A DNA stretch of 64,000 nt from Mycobacteroides abscessus ATCC 19977 (GCF_000069185.1 NC_010397.1:3906001-3970000); one strand, 5' to 3'. Shown: positions 1 through 13,411, numbered from the stretch's first letter. The notes: generated by a model from the letters alone, not told the origin. Program-made: numbers and translations.

Positions 1-843
1 CTTGCCCTCTTCACCAACCAGCCACGCGGTCGCCTCGTCGTACTCAACTTCGGAGGACGCGTTCGAGTGGTTGCCAAGCTTGTCCTTCAAGCGCTGCAAC
101 CGCATCCGGTTACGGCTGCCGTCGGGCAACACTCGCGGCAGGAAGAAACATGACAGGCCTCCCGGCGCCTGGGCGAGCACCAGGAACACGTCGCACATTG
201 GCGCCGAGGTGAACCACTTGTGTCCGACCAGCGTGTAGCTGCCGTCGGCGCTCGGCGTGGCGGTGGTGGTTCCCGCACGCACGTCCGAGCCGCCCTGTTT
301 CTCGGTCATCGACATGCCCGCCGTCAGACCTGCCTTGGCAGTGGGCACCGCCAACACCGGGTCATATACCCGACTAGACAGCAACGGCTCATAGACGGCG
401 GCAAGTTCGGGGTTCGCACGCAGCGCCGGAACCACCGCGTAGGTCATGGAAATCGGACACATGTGGCCGGGATCGGCCGTCCACACACCGGTCTTCGCGG
501 CGCGTACCACGTGGGCGCCCGGACGCTCGTCGGCCCAGGGCGCGCCATGCAGCCCATGGGCGACAGCCTCCCGCATGAGCTCGTGATAGGCCGGGTCGAA
601 CTCGATTTCGTCGACGCGGTGGCCCCATCGGTCATGCGTGTGCAGCACCGGGCGGTTCCGGTTTGCCAACTCCCCGGCGCGCTGCATCCGGTCAGTGCCA
701 TTGAGCGCACCCACCTCTAGCACCTCGTCGACACCCCACTGACCACCCTCACGAATGAGTGCTTCCATCAACACGGGACTGGTCGCGGCGTTGTAGTCGC
801 GCAGCGCGGGAACCTGGTTGGTGACGACATGCGTATCGGCCAT
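1..843 (-). CDS. AidB-like acyl-CoA dehydrogenase, N-terminal part (cut by window edge)
   Basis: The gene runs off the left edge, so only the first 281 residues are visible, starting MADTHVVTNQ at an ATG at 843. The segment TEKQGGSDVRAGTT followed by GHKWFTSAP is the FAD-contact and substrate-region signature of the acyl-CoA dehydrogenase superfamily. The preceding GLTAGMSMTEKQGGSD context is closest to the AidB/isovaleryl-CoA-dehydrogenase-like branch, in which some members protect DNA from alkylation and others oxidise acyl-CoA. The frame is open from the start to the edge. The gene is divergent from the EthD-like gene, with an 84-base gap. The C-terminal half, needed to separate AidB from a metabolic FadE, is missing, so the substrate is unknown. 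Confidence 0.85.
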   Translation of the reverse strand, partial: MADTHVVTNQVPALRDYNAATSPVLMEALIREGGQWGVDEVLEVGALNGTDRMQRAGELANRNRPVLHTHDRWGHRVDEIEFDPAYHELMREAVAHGLHGAPWADERPGAHVVRAAKTGVWTADPGHMCPISMTYAVVPALRANPELAAVYEPLLSSRVYDPVLAVPTAKAGLTAGMSMTEKQGGSDVRAGTTTATPSADGSYTLVGHKWFTSAPMCDVFLVLAQAPGGLSCFFLPRVLPDGSRNRMRLQRLKDKLGNHSNASSEVEYDEATAWLVGEEGK

Positions 844-927
844 GTATTCAGTGTTACATTTCCACGACAACTGCACAAGATCTGTTCACATAGCCTTCTC
901 CCAGGGACCATGAAGTAGAAAGAAGTC

Positions 928-1629
928 GTGGAGAAGGTCGTCTTCGTGCTGCGCCAACCGCCCGATGCCACCACCGACGCGTGGGCCGAGCGATTGCGGA
1001 CGGCGGCCATCGACAAGATCCCGGCGGCGGGTGTGCACGGCCTGAGCGTGTGCGTGCACGACGGCTCCGTAAGGGCGGCGAACCTGCGCCTAGTAACCCT
1101 GGATCCTCCGTTCGCCGCAGCAGTCAGCGTGTGGGTTCAGCAGTCGTACGGACCCGAGATACGCGAGATTGCCACGGTTCTATCCCGAACCTCTGCGGCA
1201 GTGCACGGATACCTCGTTACCGAATCGGTGCCTCTCCCCTCTCCGGACACCGAAAATGACACGCGATCAACAGGTTTCACCAACATTGCGCTGCTGCGCA
1301 GGCCCACCGACATGTCATTCGATCGCTGGCGCCAGCAGTGGCAGGGCGTGCACACGCAGAATGCGCTCGACCTACAGTCGACGATCGGGTATGAACAGAA
1401 TCTGGTGGTGCGGGCCATTACCCCCGAAGCACCCGTGATCTCGGCCATCGTATTCGAGCAGTTCCCGATCTCCGCTCTCACCGATCCGCTGGCCTGGTAT
1501 GGCGCCTCAGATCAACAACAGCTGAGCGAGCGCGTGATAGCGATGCTCGACAGCGTCAAAGCCTTTGGCGCCGATACCAACATCGACACGGTCGCGACCA
1601 GTAGGTATGACATAGTCCGGCCGTTCTAG
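928..1629 (+). CDS. EthD-like dimeric alpha+beta barrel protein
   Basis: A 233-residue protein starting at GTG. The second half contains NIALLRRPTDMSFDRWRQQW followed by HTQNALDLQSTIGYEQN, the pattern of EthD domains (an 'LLRRp..ls.e.fr.yW...H' strand-helix unit). The first half (MEKVVFVLRQPPDATTDAWAERLR) looks like a degenerate second copy, so the protein probably forms an internal pseudo-dimer of the ferredoxin-like dimeric barrel. EthD proteins accompany oxidative degradation enzymes, but their reactions are mostly unknown. No signal peptide or membrane segment is visible. It is a single gene, divergent from the acyl-CoA dehydrogenase and ending 33 bases before the ArsR promoter. The upstream Shine-Dalgarno sequence is weak, so the start is uncertain. 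Confidence 0.7.
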   Translation: MEKVVFVLRQPPDATTDAWAERLRTAAIDKIPAAGVHGLSVCVHDGSVRAANLRLVTLDPPFAAAVSVWVQQSYGPEIREIATVLSRTSAAVHGYLVTESVPLPSPDTENDTRSTGFTNIALLRRPTDMSFDRWRQQWQGVHTQNALDLQSTIGYEQNLVVRAITPEAPVISAIVFEQFPISALTDPLAWYGASDQQQLSERVIAMLDSVKAFGADTNIDTVATSRYDIVRPF

Positions 1630-1662
1630 TCGCACATTCCATATGCCGGCGGTTCCAGCCGA

Positions 1663-1690
1663 TTGACATACAACCAAATGGTTGTATATT
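1663..1690 (+). promoter_or_regulatory. ArsR promoter with embedded palindromic operator
   Basis: TTGACA at 1663-1668 and TATATT at 1685-1690 are separated by 16 bases. A perfect palindrome occupies 1668-1687: arm ATACAACCA, spacer AA, arm TGGTTGTAT. The expected transcription start falls on or next to the GTG at 1697, so the mRNA is probably leaderless. A repressor bound to this palindrome would block RNA polymerase directly. The sequence is seen; the assignment to the ArsR protein encoded just downstream is inference from position. Confidence 0.75.
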
Positions 1691-1696
1691 TGAGGT

Positions 1697-2038
1697 GTGA
1701 CCGACGCGGATGAGGACAAGGCCGACGCCATGTTCCATGCGCTCTCCGACCGCACCCGGCGCGACATCCTGCGGCGCGTATTGGCCGGTGAACACTCGGT
1801 TTCGACGCTCGCGGCGAACTACGACATGAGCTTCGCCGCCGTGCAAAAGCACGTCGCCGTGCTGGAAAAGGCCGGGCTGCTCACGAAGCGGCGCAACGGC
1901 CGGGAACAGCTGGCCAGCGGTGACGTGGAAGCCGTCCGTTCTGTCGGCGCCATGCTTTCCGAGCTGGAACAGCTCTGGCGCGGCAGGATCGCCCGGATCG
2001 ATGAACTCATAGCCCGCGACAGACCATCAAAGGATTGA
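1697..2038 (+). CDS. ArsR-family winged-helix repressor
   Basis: 113 residues with a GTG start. The segment MFHALSDRTRRDILRRVLAGEHSVSTLAANYDMSFAAVQKHVAVLEKAGLL is a textbook ArsR/SmtB winged helix (helix-turn-helix about residues 33-60). No cysteine-rich metal site (CxC or similar) is present, so this is the non-metal ArsR subgroup that partners SRPBCC proteins. The stop is 3 bases before the ATG of the SRPBCC gene, giving a two-gene operon. Its likely operator is the palindrome in its own promoter, which implies autorepression. There is no Shine-Dalgarno sequence before the GTG, in keeping with a leaderless transcript. Confidence 0.9.
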   Translation: MTDADEDKADAMFHALSDRTRRDILRRVLAGEHSVSTLAANYDMSFAAVQKHVAVLEKAGLLTKRRNGREQLASGDVEAVRSVGAMLSELEQLWRGRIARIDELIARDRPSKD

Positions 2039-2041
2039 ATC

Positions 2042-2527
2042 ATGCCTGTTACCAACGTAACCCACGATATCGATACTCGTACCATCGTCATCAACGCCGA
2101 ATTCGAGGCACCCATCCAGCGGATATGGCAGATCTATGCGGATCCTCGCCAGCTCGAAAAGGTTTGGGGCCCTCCGAGTTGCCCCGCGACATTCGTCGAC
2201 CACAACTTCAAGCCAGGCGGCCGCGCGAACTACTACATGACCGGACCGGACGGCGAACGATACGCGGGCTGGTGGGAGATCATCGCCATCTACGAACCTA
2301 ACAGCTTGGAGTTTATCGACGGCTTCTCCGACGACAAGCTGAATCCCGTTGACAATATGCCTACTTCGAGAAATGTGTACACATTCGTCGAGAAGGATGG
2401 CCGTACCCTGGCGACCTATGTCAGCACCTTCGAGACTGCCGAGGCACTGCAGCAGGTACTGGATATGGGTGTCATCGAGGGAGCTTCCTCAGCGATCAAC
2501 CAGATCGACGAGCTGGTGCGCTCCTAA
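2042..2527 (+). CDS. SRPBCC / AHSA1-like ligand-binding protein
   Basis: 161 residues. The N-terminus TIVINAEFEAPIQRIWQIYADPRQLEKVWGPP is the first strand and helix of the START/Bet v1-like SRPBCC fold in the AHSA1 (activator of Hsp90 ATPase) subgroup. Later strands include GGRANYYMTGPDGERYAGWWEI and LEFIDGF. The fold makes a deep hydrophobic cavity, but the ligand is unknown. It is co-transcribed with the ArsR repressor, a very common actinobacterial pairing in which the SRPBCC protein is the induced product. The stop codon overlaps the stop of the convergent membrane-protein gene (shared bases 2525-2526). Confidence 0.88.
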   Translation: MPVTNVTHDIDTRTIVINAEFEAPIQRIWQIYADPRQLEKVWGPPSCPATFVDHNFKPGGRANYYMTGPDGERYAGWWEIIAIYEPNSLEFIDGFSDDKLNPVDNMPTSRNVYTFVEKDGRTLATYVSTFETAEALQQVLDMGVIEGASSAINQIDELVRS

Positions 2528-3342
2528 AACGCGGTGTCACCGTCGGCGTGGCCGAGGATCAGAGCGTTGACATCCTCGGCCGCTCTGCGTTGATGCAAGC
2601 GCGCTATCAACATCGGATCATGCTGCAGGCCAACAACTACCACATGCAACGGTAGTGCCGCAGGTTCGGTGGACAGCGCAAGCTGCGCGCCGTCCCGGCC
2701 CAGGACGCCGTACCTGACACGACTTCGGGTTCGGTCCGTTTCGCTGACACCACCTAACTCCGTCCACGACAAGACCTGCTGCCCCGGCACCCACAAGCCC
2801 TCATGCGATAGCAGCACACTGCGCCTCGGTACCGGCAGATCGATCAGAAACTTCGCCGCCCCACCCAGCGCGACAATGCCGAAGGCCAGACTGCCGTAGA
2901 AGGCCACCGCATAGGCCGTACCCTCCTTGGGCGTATGCGCACCGGTTGCCGGATGTGCGAAGACATCACCGTCAGCGGCGACGCGCATCACGACGGGAGC
3001 CAGCAGGGCCAGACCGACGGCTGCGAGCACGGCAATCCCGAGAGGACCCGGGCTGTACCGCAACGGTATACGGACACCCGAGTGATCGCGGCCATCTACA
3101 CGCCACTGCCACGGCGCGGCCATCCAGTATTCGGCCGGTGGGTTCCGGCGGTAGGCAGGCAGGTCTCCGTTGCGCAGCGTCACAAGCCAGCCAAGGCCGA
3201 AAAACACCGTACAGAACAACGAGAACCAGACGGGGCTATTGGTCACCCACGGGCCCAGTACCAACAGCGGCGTGAACAGCAACACGAAAAGGCGACGAAA
3301 ATCGAACTTAGGTGTGTTGCGCGTTCTCCCCGACATGATCAT
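2524..3342 (-). CDS. Conserved mycobacterial membrane protein, function unknown
   Basis: 272 residues from the chosen start (MIMSGRTRN). Hydrophobic segments are LFVLLFTPLLVLGPWV, WFSLFCTVFFGLGWLV, LGIAVLAAVGLALLAPVVM and AVAFYGSLAFGIVALGGAA, giving about four membrane helices. They are followed by a soluble C-terminal part (SVLLSHEGLWVPGQQVLSWTEL) that resembles the PH-like (bPH) strands found in mycobacterial membrane proteins. The frame stays open to 3405, but that would overlap the divergent DUF1905 gene at 3404, so a later ATG at 3342 or 3336 is preferred. I do not recognise a function. Confidence 0.7.
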   Translation of the reverse strand: MIMSGRTRNTPKFDFRRLFVLLFTPLLVLGPWVTNSPVWFSLFCTVFFGLGWLVTLRNGDLPAYRRNPPAEYWMAAPWQWRVDGRDHSGVRIPLRYSPGPLGIAVLAAVGLALLAPVVMRVAADGDVFAHPATGAHTPKEGTAYAVAFYGSLAFGIVALGGAAKFLIDLPVPRRSVLLSHEGLWVPGQQVLSWTELGGVSETDRTRSRVRYGVLGRDGAQLALSTEPAALPLHVVVVGLQHDPMLIARLHQRRAAEDVNALILGHADGDTAF

Positions 3343-3403
3343 CACTATATGAAACGCGCGAACCAATAGTTTGCTGTGGCCCGGACGGCCTACGCTCGGT
3401 CCC

Positions 3404-3694
3404 ATGGTGGACTATCGCGACCCCGGTGCCATCACGTTTGAGGCGACGATCGAGAAGCCCGAGGGCCCCGGCGCCTACGTGGAATTCCCGTACTCCGCAT
3501 TCGACAGCTTCGGCGTCAGGATCAGAGTGCCGGTACATGTCATGTTCGATGGCTCGGTTCCCTATACGGGATCCCTGGCACCGTATGGAGGCCGACATGT
3601 GCTCGGAGTACGCAAGGACATTCAGGCTCAGCTGGGCAAGGGGCCCGGTGATCGGGTGATGGTCGAAGTCAGGCTCGATATTGACCGCGCCTAG
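3404..3694 (+). CDS. DUF1905 domain protein
   Basis: 96 residues starting MVDYRDPGAITFEATIEKPEGPGAYVEFPY. The sequence ITFEATIEKP....AYVEFPYSAFDSFG, with GSLAPYGGRHVLGVRKDIQAQLGKGPGDRVMVEVRLD at the end, matches the small beta-barrel DUF1905 family. These domains often stand beside or fused to YdeI/OmdA-type proteins, but their biochemical role is not established. No membrane or signal features are seen. The stop codon overlaps the stop of the convergent permease gene (CCTAGG at 3690-3695). The ATG at 3404 was chosen because upstream codons encode a sequence unlike the family. Confidence 0.8.
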   Translation: MVDYRDPGAITFEATIEKPEGPGAYVEFPYSAFDSFGVRIRVPVHVMFDGSVPYTGSLAPYGGRHVLGVRKDIQAQLGKGPGDRVMVEVRLDIDRA

Positions 3695-5094
3695 GCGTCC
3701 TGTGTTTCCCGATGCGCTGGCTCACCGTGGTGCACGAAGTAGCCGAGCACCACGATGATGAACCACACCACGCCCACCAAGATGGCGGTTCGGCCGTCCT
3801 CGGTGAAGAACAAGAGCAATACCACCAGCGCCAGAAAGCCAAGCGCCAGGATATTGGTCACCGGCGCACCGGGCAGTTTGTAGTCCGACGCGGGCAGTAG
3901 TCCGTCGGCAACACGCTTCCGATAGATCATGTGAGAAACCAGGATTGAACCCCACACAAAGATGATGCCGATAGTCGACACCGACGTGATGTAGGCGAAT
4001 GCCTTGTCCGGCGAGAGCCAGTTGACGAATACCCCGATACCCATCGCCAGCGCCGAGAAGCAGATGGCAAGCATCGGGACGTGGCGCGAACTCAATGCCT
4101 GCAGGCCCGCGGGGGCATCACCGCGCTGGGCGAGGCTGCGGACCATGCGGCCGGTCGAGTAGATACCGGAATTACAGGAAGATAGCGCGGCCGTCAGCAA
4201 GATGAAGTTCACGATGTTCGCAGCCTGCGGAATGTTGAGGTATTCGAATACGGCAACAAAGGGGCTCTCGCCCTTGTGATAGTTCCGCCAGCCCTGGATC
4301 GACAGAATGACGATCAGCGCGCCCACGTAGAACAACCCGATGCGGAAGGGCAGTGTATTGATCGCCTTGCGCAGCGTAACTTTCGGGTTCTCCGCCTCCC
4401 CTGCCGTTACGCCGACGAGCTCGACACCGACATATGCGAACACCACGATCTGCAGACTCAACAGTGCCTGGCTGAAGCCTGTCGGAAACACGCCACCGTC
4501 ATTCCATAGGTTCGCGACGGAGGGACCCGTCTCCGGCCCCAAGCCCGAAATGGGCAGTAGTACACCGACGCCGATGATGATCATGCCCAGGATCGCCGTC
4601 ACCTTGATCATCGAGAACCAGAATTCGGCCTCACCGAAGATTTTCACCGATATCAGGTTGGCCCCGAACAGGATCAGCAGGACGACCAGCGCGGTCACCC
4701 ACTGTGGAATGCCCGGCCACCACCGTTGGATATACACACCTGCGACGGTTATTTCGGCCATACATGTGGTGGCCCATACCGCCCAGTAGGTCCAGCCGTT
4801 GGCGAATCCGGCGAAACGTCCCATGAATTCCTCGGCGTATTCGGAGATGCTGCCCGAGACCGGCCGGTAGACCAGCAATTCACCCAGTGCACGCATGATC
4901 ACGAATATCGCCAGGCCGGCGACCAGATAGGTCAGGATGAGCCCCGGTCCGGCCTTCTCGATCGCGCCGCCGGCGCCGTAGAAGAGGCCGGTACCGATGG
5001 CACCGCCGATGGCGATCATCTGCACCGTGCGGGCAGACAGGCCCCGCGAGTATCCGGCGTCGGGCGTCTCGGATTCGGAATTGGCAACGGTCAT
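3691..5094 (-). CDS. Amino-acid permease, APC superfamily (AAT type)
   Basis: 467 residues, the usual size for proton-coupled amino-acid permeases of the AnsP/CycA/GabP group. The N-terminal helix MIAIGGAIGTGLFYGAGGAI is the APC TM1 signature (GGAIGTGLF), and about twelve hydrophobic segments follow. FAYVGVELVGVTAGEAENP in TM6 and its following loop is the second family signature. The substrate cannot be read from sequence; asparagine, D-alanine/glycine or GABA are all possible. It is inner-membrane and probably imports its substrate. It appears monocistronic, with about 167 bases before the next gene. Confidence 0.88.
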   Translation of the reverse strand: MTVANSESETPDAGYSRGLSARTVQMIAIGGAIGTGLFYGAGGAIEKAGPGLILTYLVAGLAIFVIMRALGELLVYRPVSGSISEYAEEFMGRFAGFANGWTYWAVWATTCMAEITVAGVYIQRWWPGIPQWVTALVVLLILFGANLISVKIFGEAEFWFSMIKVTAILGMIIIGVGVLLPISGLGPETGPSVANLWNDGGVFPTGFSQALLSLQIVVFAYVGVELVGVTAGEAENPKVTLRKAINTLPFRIGLFYVGALIVILSIQGWRNYHKGESPFVAVFEYLNIPQAANIVNFILLTAALSSCNSGIYSTGRMVRSLAQRGDAPAGLQALSSRHVPMLAICFSALAMGIGVFVNWLSPDKAFAYITSVSTIGIIFVWGSILVSHMIYRKRVADGLLPASDYKLPGAPVTNILALGFLALVVLLLFFTEDGRTAILVGVVWFIIVVLGYFVHHGEPAHRETQDA

Positions 5095-5261
5095 CCGGAC
5101 ATCATCGCGTGAGCGGACAGTTATTGCACAGGAAACCCCGGACAGCGAGGCTCATATCGGTCGGTCAGCACCCGAACGGTCGGATACGCACGTGAAATTG
5201 CGGACTCCCGGTAGGTAGTTGTGCGCTGAACCGACTTCGCTTACGTCAATAGGCTTCTGAG

Positions 5262-5660
5262 ATGATCAACCGACAGTCCATCGGAGACGTGGCGTTGCCA
5301 ACTCTGAGCATCATGTTGCCGTTCGCGATCATCGTTGGTCAGCTCGGTTTCGATCCCTGTCGCTGGTGGATCGTGTACTGCACCGCTGCCGCCGTGGCAA
5401 TCGGGCTGGCCGTCGGCACCTCGCGGATGCGCAAGACGAGCGGCGCCCGACCGACAACAAGCCCGCCGTGGACATTCTTCTGGATTGGCCTGGCGGCTCT
5501 GACGGCAGTACAGGGCGGCTTCTACTCGCAGTTCCGAAATCAATGCCCGGTTGTCGGACCCATCATCCCCATCGACATGTTCCTGGAGTGGATCGTCGCA
5601 CCGACAGTGCTCGTAGCGGCGGCTCTCAGCGTATGCCGACGCGGGCGGGCCCACATATAG
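5262..5660 (+). CDS. Small integral membrane protein, unknown
   Basis: 132 residues starting MINRQSIGDVALPTLSIMLPFAIIVGQLG. Hydrophobic stretches at about 12-28, 36-52, 70-86 and 105-124 suggest three or four membrane helices. The C-terminus CRRGRAHI is positively charged. No family signature is recognised. Support is that a membrane-like amino-acid pattern is unlikely in a chance frame, that it fills the gap between the permease and rpoC, and that it ends 30 bases before a strong bidirectional terminator. No clear Shine-Dalgarno sequence was seen, so the start is tentative. Confidence 0.55.
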   Translation: MINRQSIGDVALPTLSIMLPFAIIVGQLGFDPCRWWIVYCTAAAVAIGLAVGTSRMRKTSGARPTTSPPWTFFWIGLAALTAVQGGFYSQFRNQCPVVGPIIPIDMFLEWIVAPTVLVAAALSVCRRGRAHI

Positions 5661-5690
5661 GTCTCGGGGCGCACAAGTCTGTGGAAGCAG

Positions 5691-5721
5691 AAAGGCCCCC
5701 GGGACGTACCCGGGGGCCTTT
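5691..5721. terminator. Bidirectional intrinsic terminator after rpoC
   Basis: A perfect 13-bp inverted repeat (AAAGGCCCCCGGG, loop ACGTA, then its complement) sits 24 bases past the rpoC stop. The A/T triplets at both ends give a short U tract in either direction, so it can end rpoBC transcription and the small membrane-protein gene. Confidence 0.85.
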
Positions 5722-5745
5722 CGTGCTTGCGTTGGAAGGACGCGG

Positions 5746-8700
5746 CTAGCGGTAGTCGCTGTAGCCGTAGTCGTCCAGCGGCACCGCAGCACCGGTGTTG
5801 GAACCGAAGTCGGGGCTGTAGTACTGATCCTCGTAGGACGGGATCGTGTACGCGGCGGCCCGCGCCTCTTCGGTCGGCTGCACCGAAATGTTGCGGTAGC
5901 GGTTGATGCCGGTACCAGCCGGGATCAACTTACCGATGATGACGTTCTCCTTCAGACCATTCAGCTTGTCGCTGCGGCAGTTGATGGCCGCATCGGTCAG
6001 CACGCGAGTGGTCTCCTGGAAGGACGCCGCCGACAGCCACGAATCGGTGGCCAGCGATGCCTTGGTGATACCCATCAGCACCGGACGGCCGGCCGCGGGC
6101 TCGCCGCCCTCGGCCACCACGCGACGGTTCTCCGACTCGAACTCGGCACGCTCGGTGAGCGAGCCGGGCAGGAATTCCGTTGCGCCCGAATCGATGATCG
6201 TCACGCGACGCAGCATCTGTCGCACGATGACCTCGATGTGCTTGTCGTGGATCGACACACCCTGGCTGCGGTACACCTCCTGGACCTCGTTGACCAAGTG
6301 CACCTGCACCTGACGCGGACCCATGACGCGGAGCACCTCGTGCGGATCTGCCGCACCTTCCATGAGCTGCTGTCCGACCTCGACGTGGTCACCGTCGGCC
6401 AGCGGACGCTCGGACCCGTCCTCATGCTTGAAGACGCGCAGGCGCTGACGCTTGGAGAGCTTGTCGTAGACAACTTCCTCACCGCCGTCGTCCGGGACGA
6501 TGGTGATCTTGTAGAAGCGCTCGCCCTCTTCCAGGCGCACCCGTCCGGTGACATCGGCAATCGGGGCCTTGCCCTTGGGAACACGCGCCTCGAACAGCTC
6601 GGTGACACGCGGCAGACCACCGGTGATGTCGTCACCGACGCCACCCTGGTGGAAGGTACGCATGGTCAGCTGAGTACCGGGCTCACCGATCGACTGCGCG
6701 GCCACGATGCCCGCCGCCTCGCCGATGTCGACAAGCTTGCCGGTCGCCATCGAGCGGCCGTAGCACATCGCACAGACCCCGGTACCGGTGGTGCAGGTCA
6801 GCACCGACCGAACCTTGACCGTCGTGACGCCCGCGGCAAGCAGCTTCTCGATCGCCGGGTCGCCCAGGTCATGTCCACGCTCCACCAGCACATTGCCATC
6901 GGCATCCACCGCGTCAGCGGCGAGAGTCCGTGCGTAGGCGGAGGTTTCGATGTGCGCATCGCGGATCAGCGTTGCCTTGCCATCGGGCCCAGTCTGCTTC
7001 TCCGCAATAACCACGTTGATGCCACGTTCGGTGCCGCAGTCGTGCTCACGGACGATGACGTCCTGCGAGACGTCGACCAGACGACGGGTCAGGTAACCCG
7101 AGTCCGCGGTACGAAGCGCGGTGTCCGCCAGGCCCTTACGAGCGCCGTGCGTGTTGATGAAGTACTCGAGAACGGTCAGGCCCTCACGGAAGGAGGACTT
7201 GATCGGACGCGGGATGTACTCACCCTTCGGGTTGGTAACCAGACCCTTCATGCCGGCCAGGTTGCGCACCTGCGTCATGTTTCCGGTAGCACCGGACTTG
7301 GGCAGCAAGGTGATCGGGTTGTCGGCCGGGTAGTGCTCCTCCAGCGCCTTACCGACCTCGTCGGTGGCCTCCTGCCAGATCTTGACCAGCGCGTCGCGAC
7401 GCTCCTGCTGGTTCAAAGCACCACGCTGGTACTGCTTTTCGATCCGCTCCGCTTCCTTCTCGTAGCGGTCCAGGATCTCCGCCTTCTGCGGCGGCACCAG
7501 CACGTCGGCCATCGAAACCGTGACACCCGAACGCGTGGCCCAGTGGAAGCCGGCGTCCTTCAGCTTGTCGACGGTCTGCGCGACCACGATCATCGGGAAC
7601 CGCTCGGCGAGGTCGTTGATGATCGCCGACTGCACCTTCTTGTGCATCTGCTTGTTCACGAACGGATACCCATGGGGCAGCAGCTCGTTGAACAGAACGC
7701 GGCCCAGGGTGGTCTCGGCGACCCAGGCATCGCCTGGCTGCCAACCGTTTTCGAACAGCTCGGCCTCGACCTCGGCCGGCGGACGCTGCTGCGTCAGCCG
7801 CACGCGGATGGGTGCACGGACACTCAGCGCACCGCGGTCCATCGCCATGATGGCCTCGGCGGGCGAGCTGTACACGCCGACCTCCGGCTGATCCTTGCCG
7901 GCCGGTGCGTGCGCACCGATGTCGCCGGGGATCTCGGTGGTCAGGAAGTACAGACCGGTCACCATGTCCAGACGGGGCATGGCCAGCGGGCGGCCCGACG
8001 CGGGCGACAGGATGTTGTTCGAGGACAGCATCAGGATGCGAGCCTCGGCCTGCGCCTCCGCCGACAGCGGGAGGTGCACGGCCATCTGGTCACCGTCGAA
8101 GTCGGCGTTGAACGCCTCACACACGAGCGGGTGCAGCTGAATTGCCTTGCCTTCCACCAGCTGCGGCTCGAAGGCCTGGATACCCAGGCGGTGCAGGGTT
8201 GGTGCACGGTTCAGCAGCACCGGGTGCTCGGCGATGACCTCTTCGAGGACGTCCCACACCTGGGCACGCTGACGCTCCACCATCCGCTTGGCGCTCTTGA
8301 TGTTCTGCGCGTGGTTCAGGTCGACCAGACGCTTCATCACGAACGGCTTGAACAGCTCGAGAGCCATCAGCTTGGGCAGACCACACTGGTGCAGCTTGAG
8401 CTGCGGACCGACCACGATGACCGAACGGCCCGAGTAGTCGACGCGCTTACCGAGCAGGTTCTGACGGAACCGGCCCTGCTTGCCCTTGAGCAGATCGGAC
8501 AGCGACTTGAGCGGGCGGTTGCCCGGCCCTGTAACAGGCCTGCCCCGGCGCCCATTGTCGAACAACGCGTCCACGGACTCCTGCAGCATCCGCTTCTCGT
8601 TGTTGACGATGATCTCGGGCGCACCCAGATCGATCAGTCGCTTGAGGCGGTTGTTGCGGTTGATCACGCGGCGGTACAGGTCGTTCAGGTCGGAGGTCGC

Positions 8701-9705
8701 GAAGCGGCCACCGTCGAGCTGAACCATCGGGCGCAGTTCCGGTGGGATCACCGGCACCGCGTCCAGCACCATGCCACCGGGTGAGTTGGTGGAGTTCTGG
8801 AACGCCGCCACCACCTTCAGGCGCTTGAGGGCACGAAGCTTCTTCTGCCCCTTGCCGCTGCGGATGGTCTCGCGCAGATTCTCGGCCTCGGCATCGAGAT
8901 CGAAGTTCTGGATCAGCTTCTGCACGGCCTCGGCGCCCATGGCACCGGTGAAGTACTCGCCGTAGCGGTCGACGAGCTCACGGTAGAGCACCTCGTCGAC
9001 GATCAGCTGCTTGGGAGCCAACTTGGTGAAGGTGGTCCAGATTTCGTCGAGCCGGTCCAGCTCACGCTGCGACCGATCGCGAAGCTGACGCATCTCGCGC
9101 TCGCCACCGTCGCGCACCTTGCGGCGCACGTCGGACTTGGCACCCTCGGCCTCCAGCTCGGCCAGGTCGGCCTCGAGCTTCTGGGCACGGGCCTCCAGGT
9201 CGGCATCGCGCTGATCGGCGACGGCCTTCTTCTCGACCTCCATCTCGGCCTCGAGCGTCGAGAGCTCGTTATGACGGAGCTCGTCGTCGACCGCGGTGAT
9301 GACGTAGGCGGCGAAGTAGATGATCTTTTCGAGATCCTTCGGTGCCAGGTCGAGCAGGTAGCCGAGGCGCGACGGAACGCCCTTGAAGTACCAGATGTGC
9401 GTGACCGGGGCGGCCAGTTCGATGTGGCCCATCCGCTCACGGCGCACCTTGGCGCGGGTCACCTCGACGCCGCAGCGCTCACAGATGATGCCCTTGAAGC
9501 GCACGCGCTTGTACTTGCCGCAGTAGCACTCCCAGTCGCGAGTAGGTCCGAAGATCTTCTCGCAGAACAGGCCGTCCTTCTCGGGCTTGAGCGTGCGGTA
9601 GTTGATGGTCTCCGGCTTCTTGACTTCGCCGAAGGACCAGTTTCGGATGTCATCCGCCGACGCGAGGCCGATACGGAGTTCATCGAAGAAGTTGACGTCG
9701 AGCAC
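5746..9705 (-). CDS. rpoC: DNA-directed RNA polymerase subunit beta'
   Basis: 1319 residues, the usual mycobacterial length, with a GTG start and an AAGGGAG Shine-Dalgarno sequence. The N-terminal zinc site is [19 protein letters not shown] (Cys60, 62, 75, 78). The catalytic magnesium site NADFDGDQM carries Asp535, 537 and 539. The second zinc cluster lies near 890-905 ([16 protein letters not shown]). The bridge helix and trigger loop regions are complete to the C-terminus GYSDYR. It forms the catalytic cleft of core RNA polymerase with RpoB. It lies 49 bases downstream of rpoB in one operon and is followed by the terminator at 5691. No frameshift or truncation is seen. Confidence 0.99.
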   Translation of the reverse strand: MLDVNFFDELRIGLASADDIRNWSFGEVKKPETINYRTLKPEKDGLFCEKIFGPTRDWECYCGKYKRVRFKGIICERCGVEVTRAKVRRERMGHIELAAPVTHIWYFKGVPSRLGYLLDLAPKDLEKIIYFAAYVITAVDDELRHNELSTLEAEMEVEKKAVADQRDADLEARAQKLEADLAELEAEGAKSDVRRKVRDGGEREMRQLRDRSQRELDRLDEIWTTFTKLAPKQLIVDEVLYRELVDRYGEYFTGAMGAEAVQKLIQNFDLDAEAENLRETIRSGKGQKKLRALKRLKVVAAFQNSTNSPGGMVLDAVPVIPPELRPMVQLDGGRFATSDLNDLYRRVINRNNRLKRLIDLGAPEIIVNNEKRMLQESVDALFDNGRRGRPVTGPGNRPLKSLSDLLKGKQGRFRQNLLGKRVDYSGRSVIVVGPQLKLHQCGLPKLMALELFKPFVMKRLVDLNHAQNIKSAKRMVERQRAQVWDVLEEVIAEHPVLLNRAPTLHRLGIQAFEPQLVEGKAIQLHPLVCEAFNADFDGDQMAVHLPLSAEAQAEARILMLSSNNILSPASGRPLAMPRLDMVTGLYFLTTEIPGDIGAHAPAGKDQPEVGVYSSPAEAIMAMDRGALSVRAPIRVRLTQQRPPAEVEAELFENGWQPGDAWVAETTLGRVLFNELLPHGYPFVNKQMHKKVQSAIINDLAERFPMIVVAQTVDKLKDAGFHWATRSGVTVSMADVLVPPQKAEILDRYEKEAERIEKQYQRGALNQQERRDALVKIWQEATDEVGKALEEHYPADNPITLLPKSGATGNMTQVRNLAGMKGLVTNPKGEYIPRPIKSSFREGLTVLEYFINTHGARKGLADTALRTADSGYLTRRLVDVSQDVIVREHDCGTERGINVVIAEKQTGPDGKATLIRDAHIETSAYARTLAADAVDADGNVLVERGHDLGDPAIEKLLAAGVTTVKVRSVLTCTTGTGVCAMCYGRSMATGKLVDIGEAAGIVAAQSIGEPGTQLTMRTFHQGGVGDDITGGLPRVTELFEARVPKGKAPIADVTGRVRLEEGERFYKITIVPDDGGEEVVYDKLSKRQRLRVFKHEDGSERPLADGDHVEVGQQLMEGAADPHEVLRVMGPRQVQVHLVNEVQEVYRSQGVSIHDKHIEVIVRQMLRRVTIIDSGATEFLPGSLTERAEFESENRRVVAEGGEPAAGRPVLMGITKASLATDSWLSAASFQETTRVLTDAAINCRSDKLNGLKENVIIGKLIPAGTGINRYRNISVQPTEEARAAAYTIPSYEDQYYSPDFGSNTGAAVPLDDYGYSDYR

Positions 9706-9754
9706 GTAAACTCCCTTTCCCCTTGCGGGATAGATGTTCGGTCAGTGGGGCTGG

Positions 9755-13243
<3,489 letters not shown>

Positions 13244-13382
13244 GATCGGTCCTCCAGTGTTGCCGCGCATCTGCGATGTTTTGCGCAAGCAAACGACCAA
13301 ACACACACCCGATCGATCACAACAAAAATCAACACCGTCGTGGCGAGGGAAGGTGGGCAGGAGGCAGCCAGCGCAACGTCTA

Positions 13383-13411
13383 ACGATAGCGTACTATCGC
13401 GCAGCCTTCAA
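13383..13411 (-). promoter_or_regulatory. Probable rpoB promoter
   Basis: On the minus strand TTGAAG (13411-13406), a 17-base spacer and TATCGT (13388-13383) form a vegetative-type promoter. The predicted transcript start near 13376 leaves a leader of about 130 bases before the rpoB TTG. The -10 overlaps a short inverted repeat (CGATAG, CGTA, CTATCG at 13384-13399). The rest of the 332-base gap between rpoB and the molybdopterin enzyme (13244-13575) shows no open frame with coding character. Confidence 0.5.

Noticed and set aside
6238..8784. An 848-codon open frame opposite rpoC
   Set aside because: Antisense shadow of rpoC with low-information repeats of Leu, Val, Arg and Gln and no start context.
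13384..13399. Short inverted repeat CGATAG-CGTA-CTATCG as a regulator operator for rpoB
   Set aside because: Only 6-bp arms overlapping the predicted -10; too short to claim as an operator.
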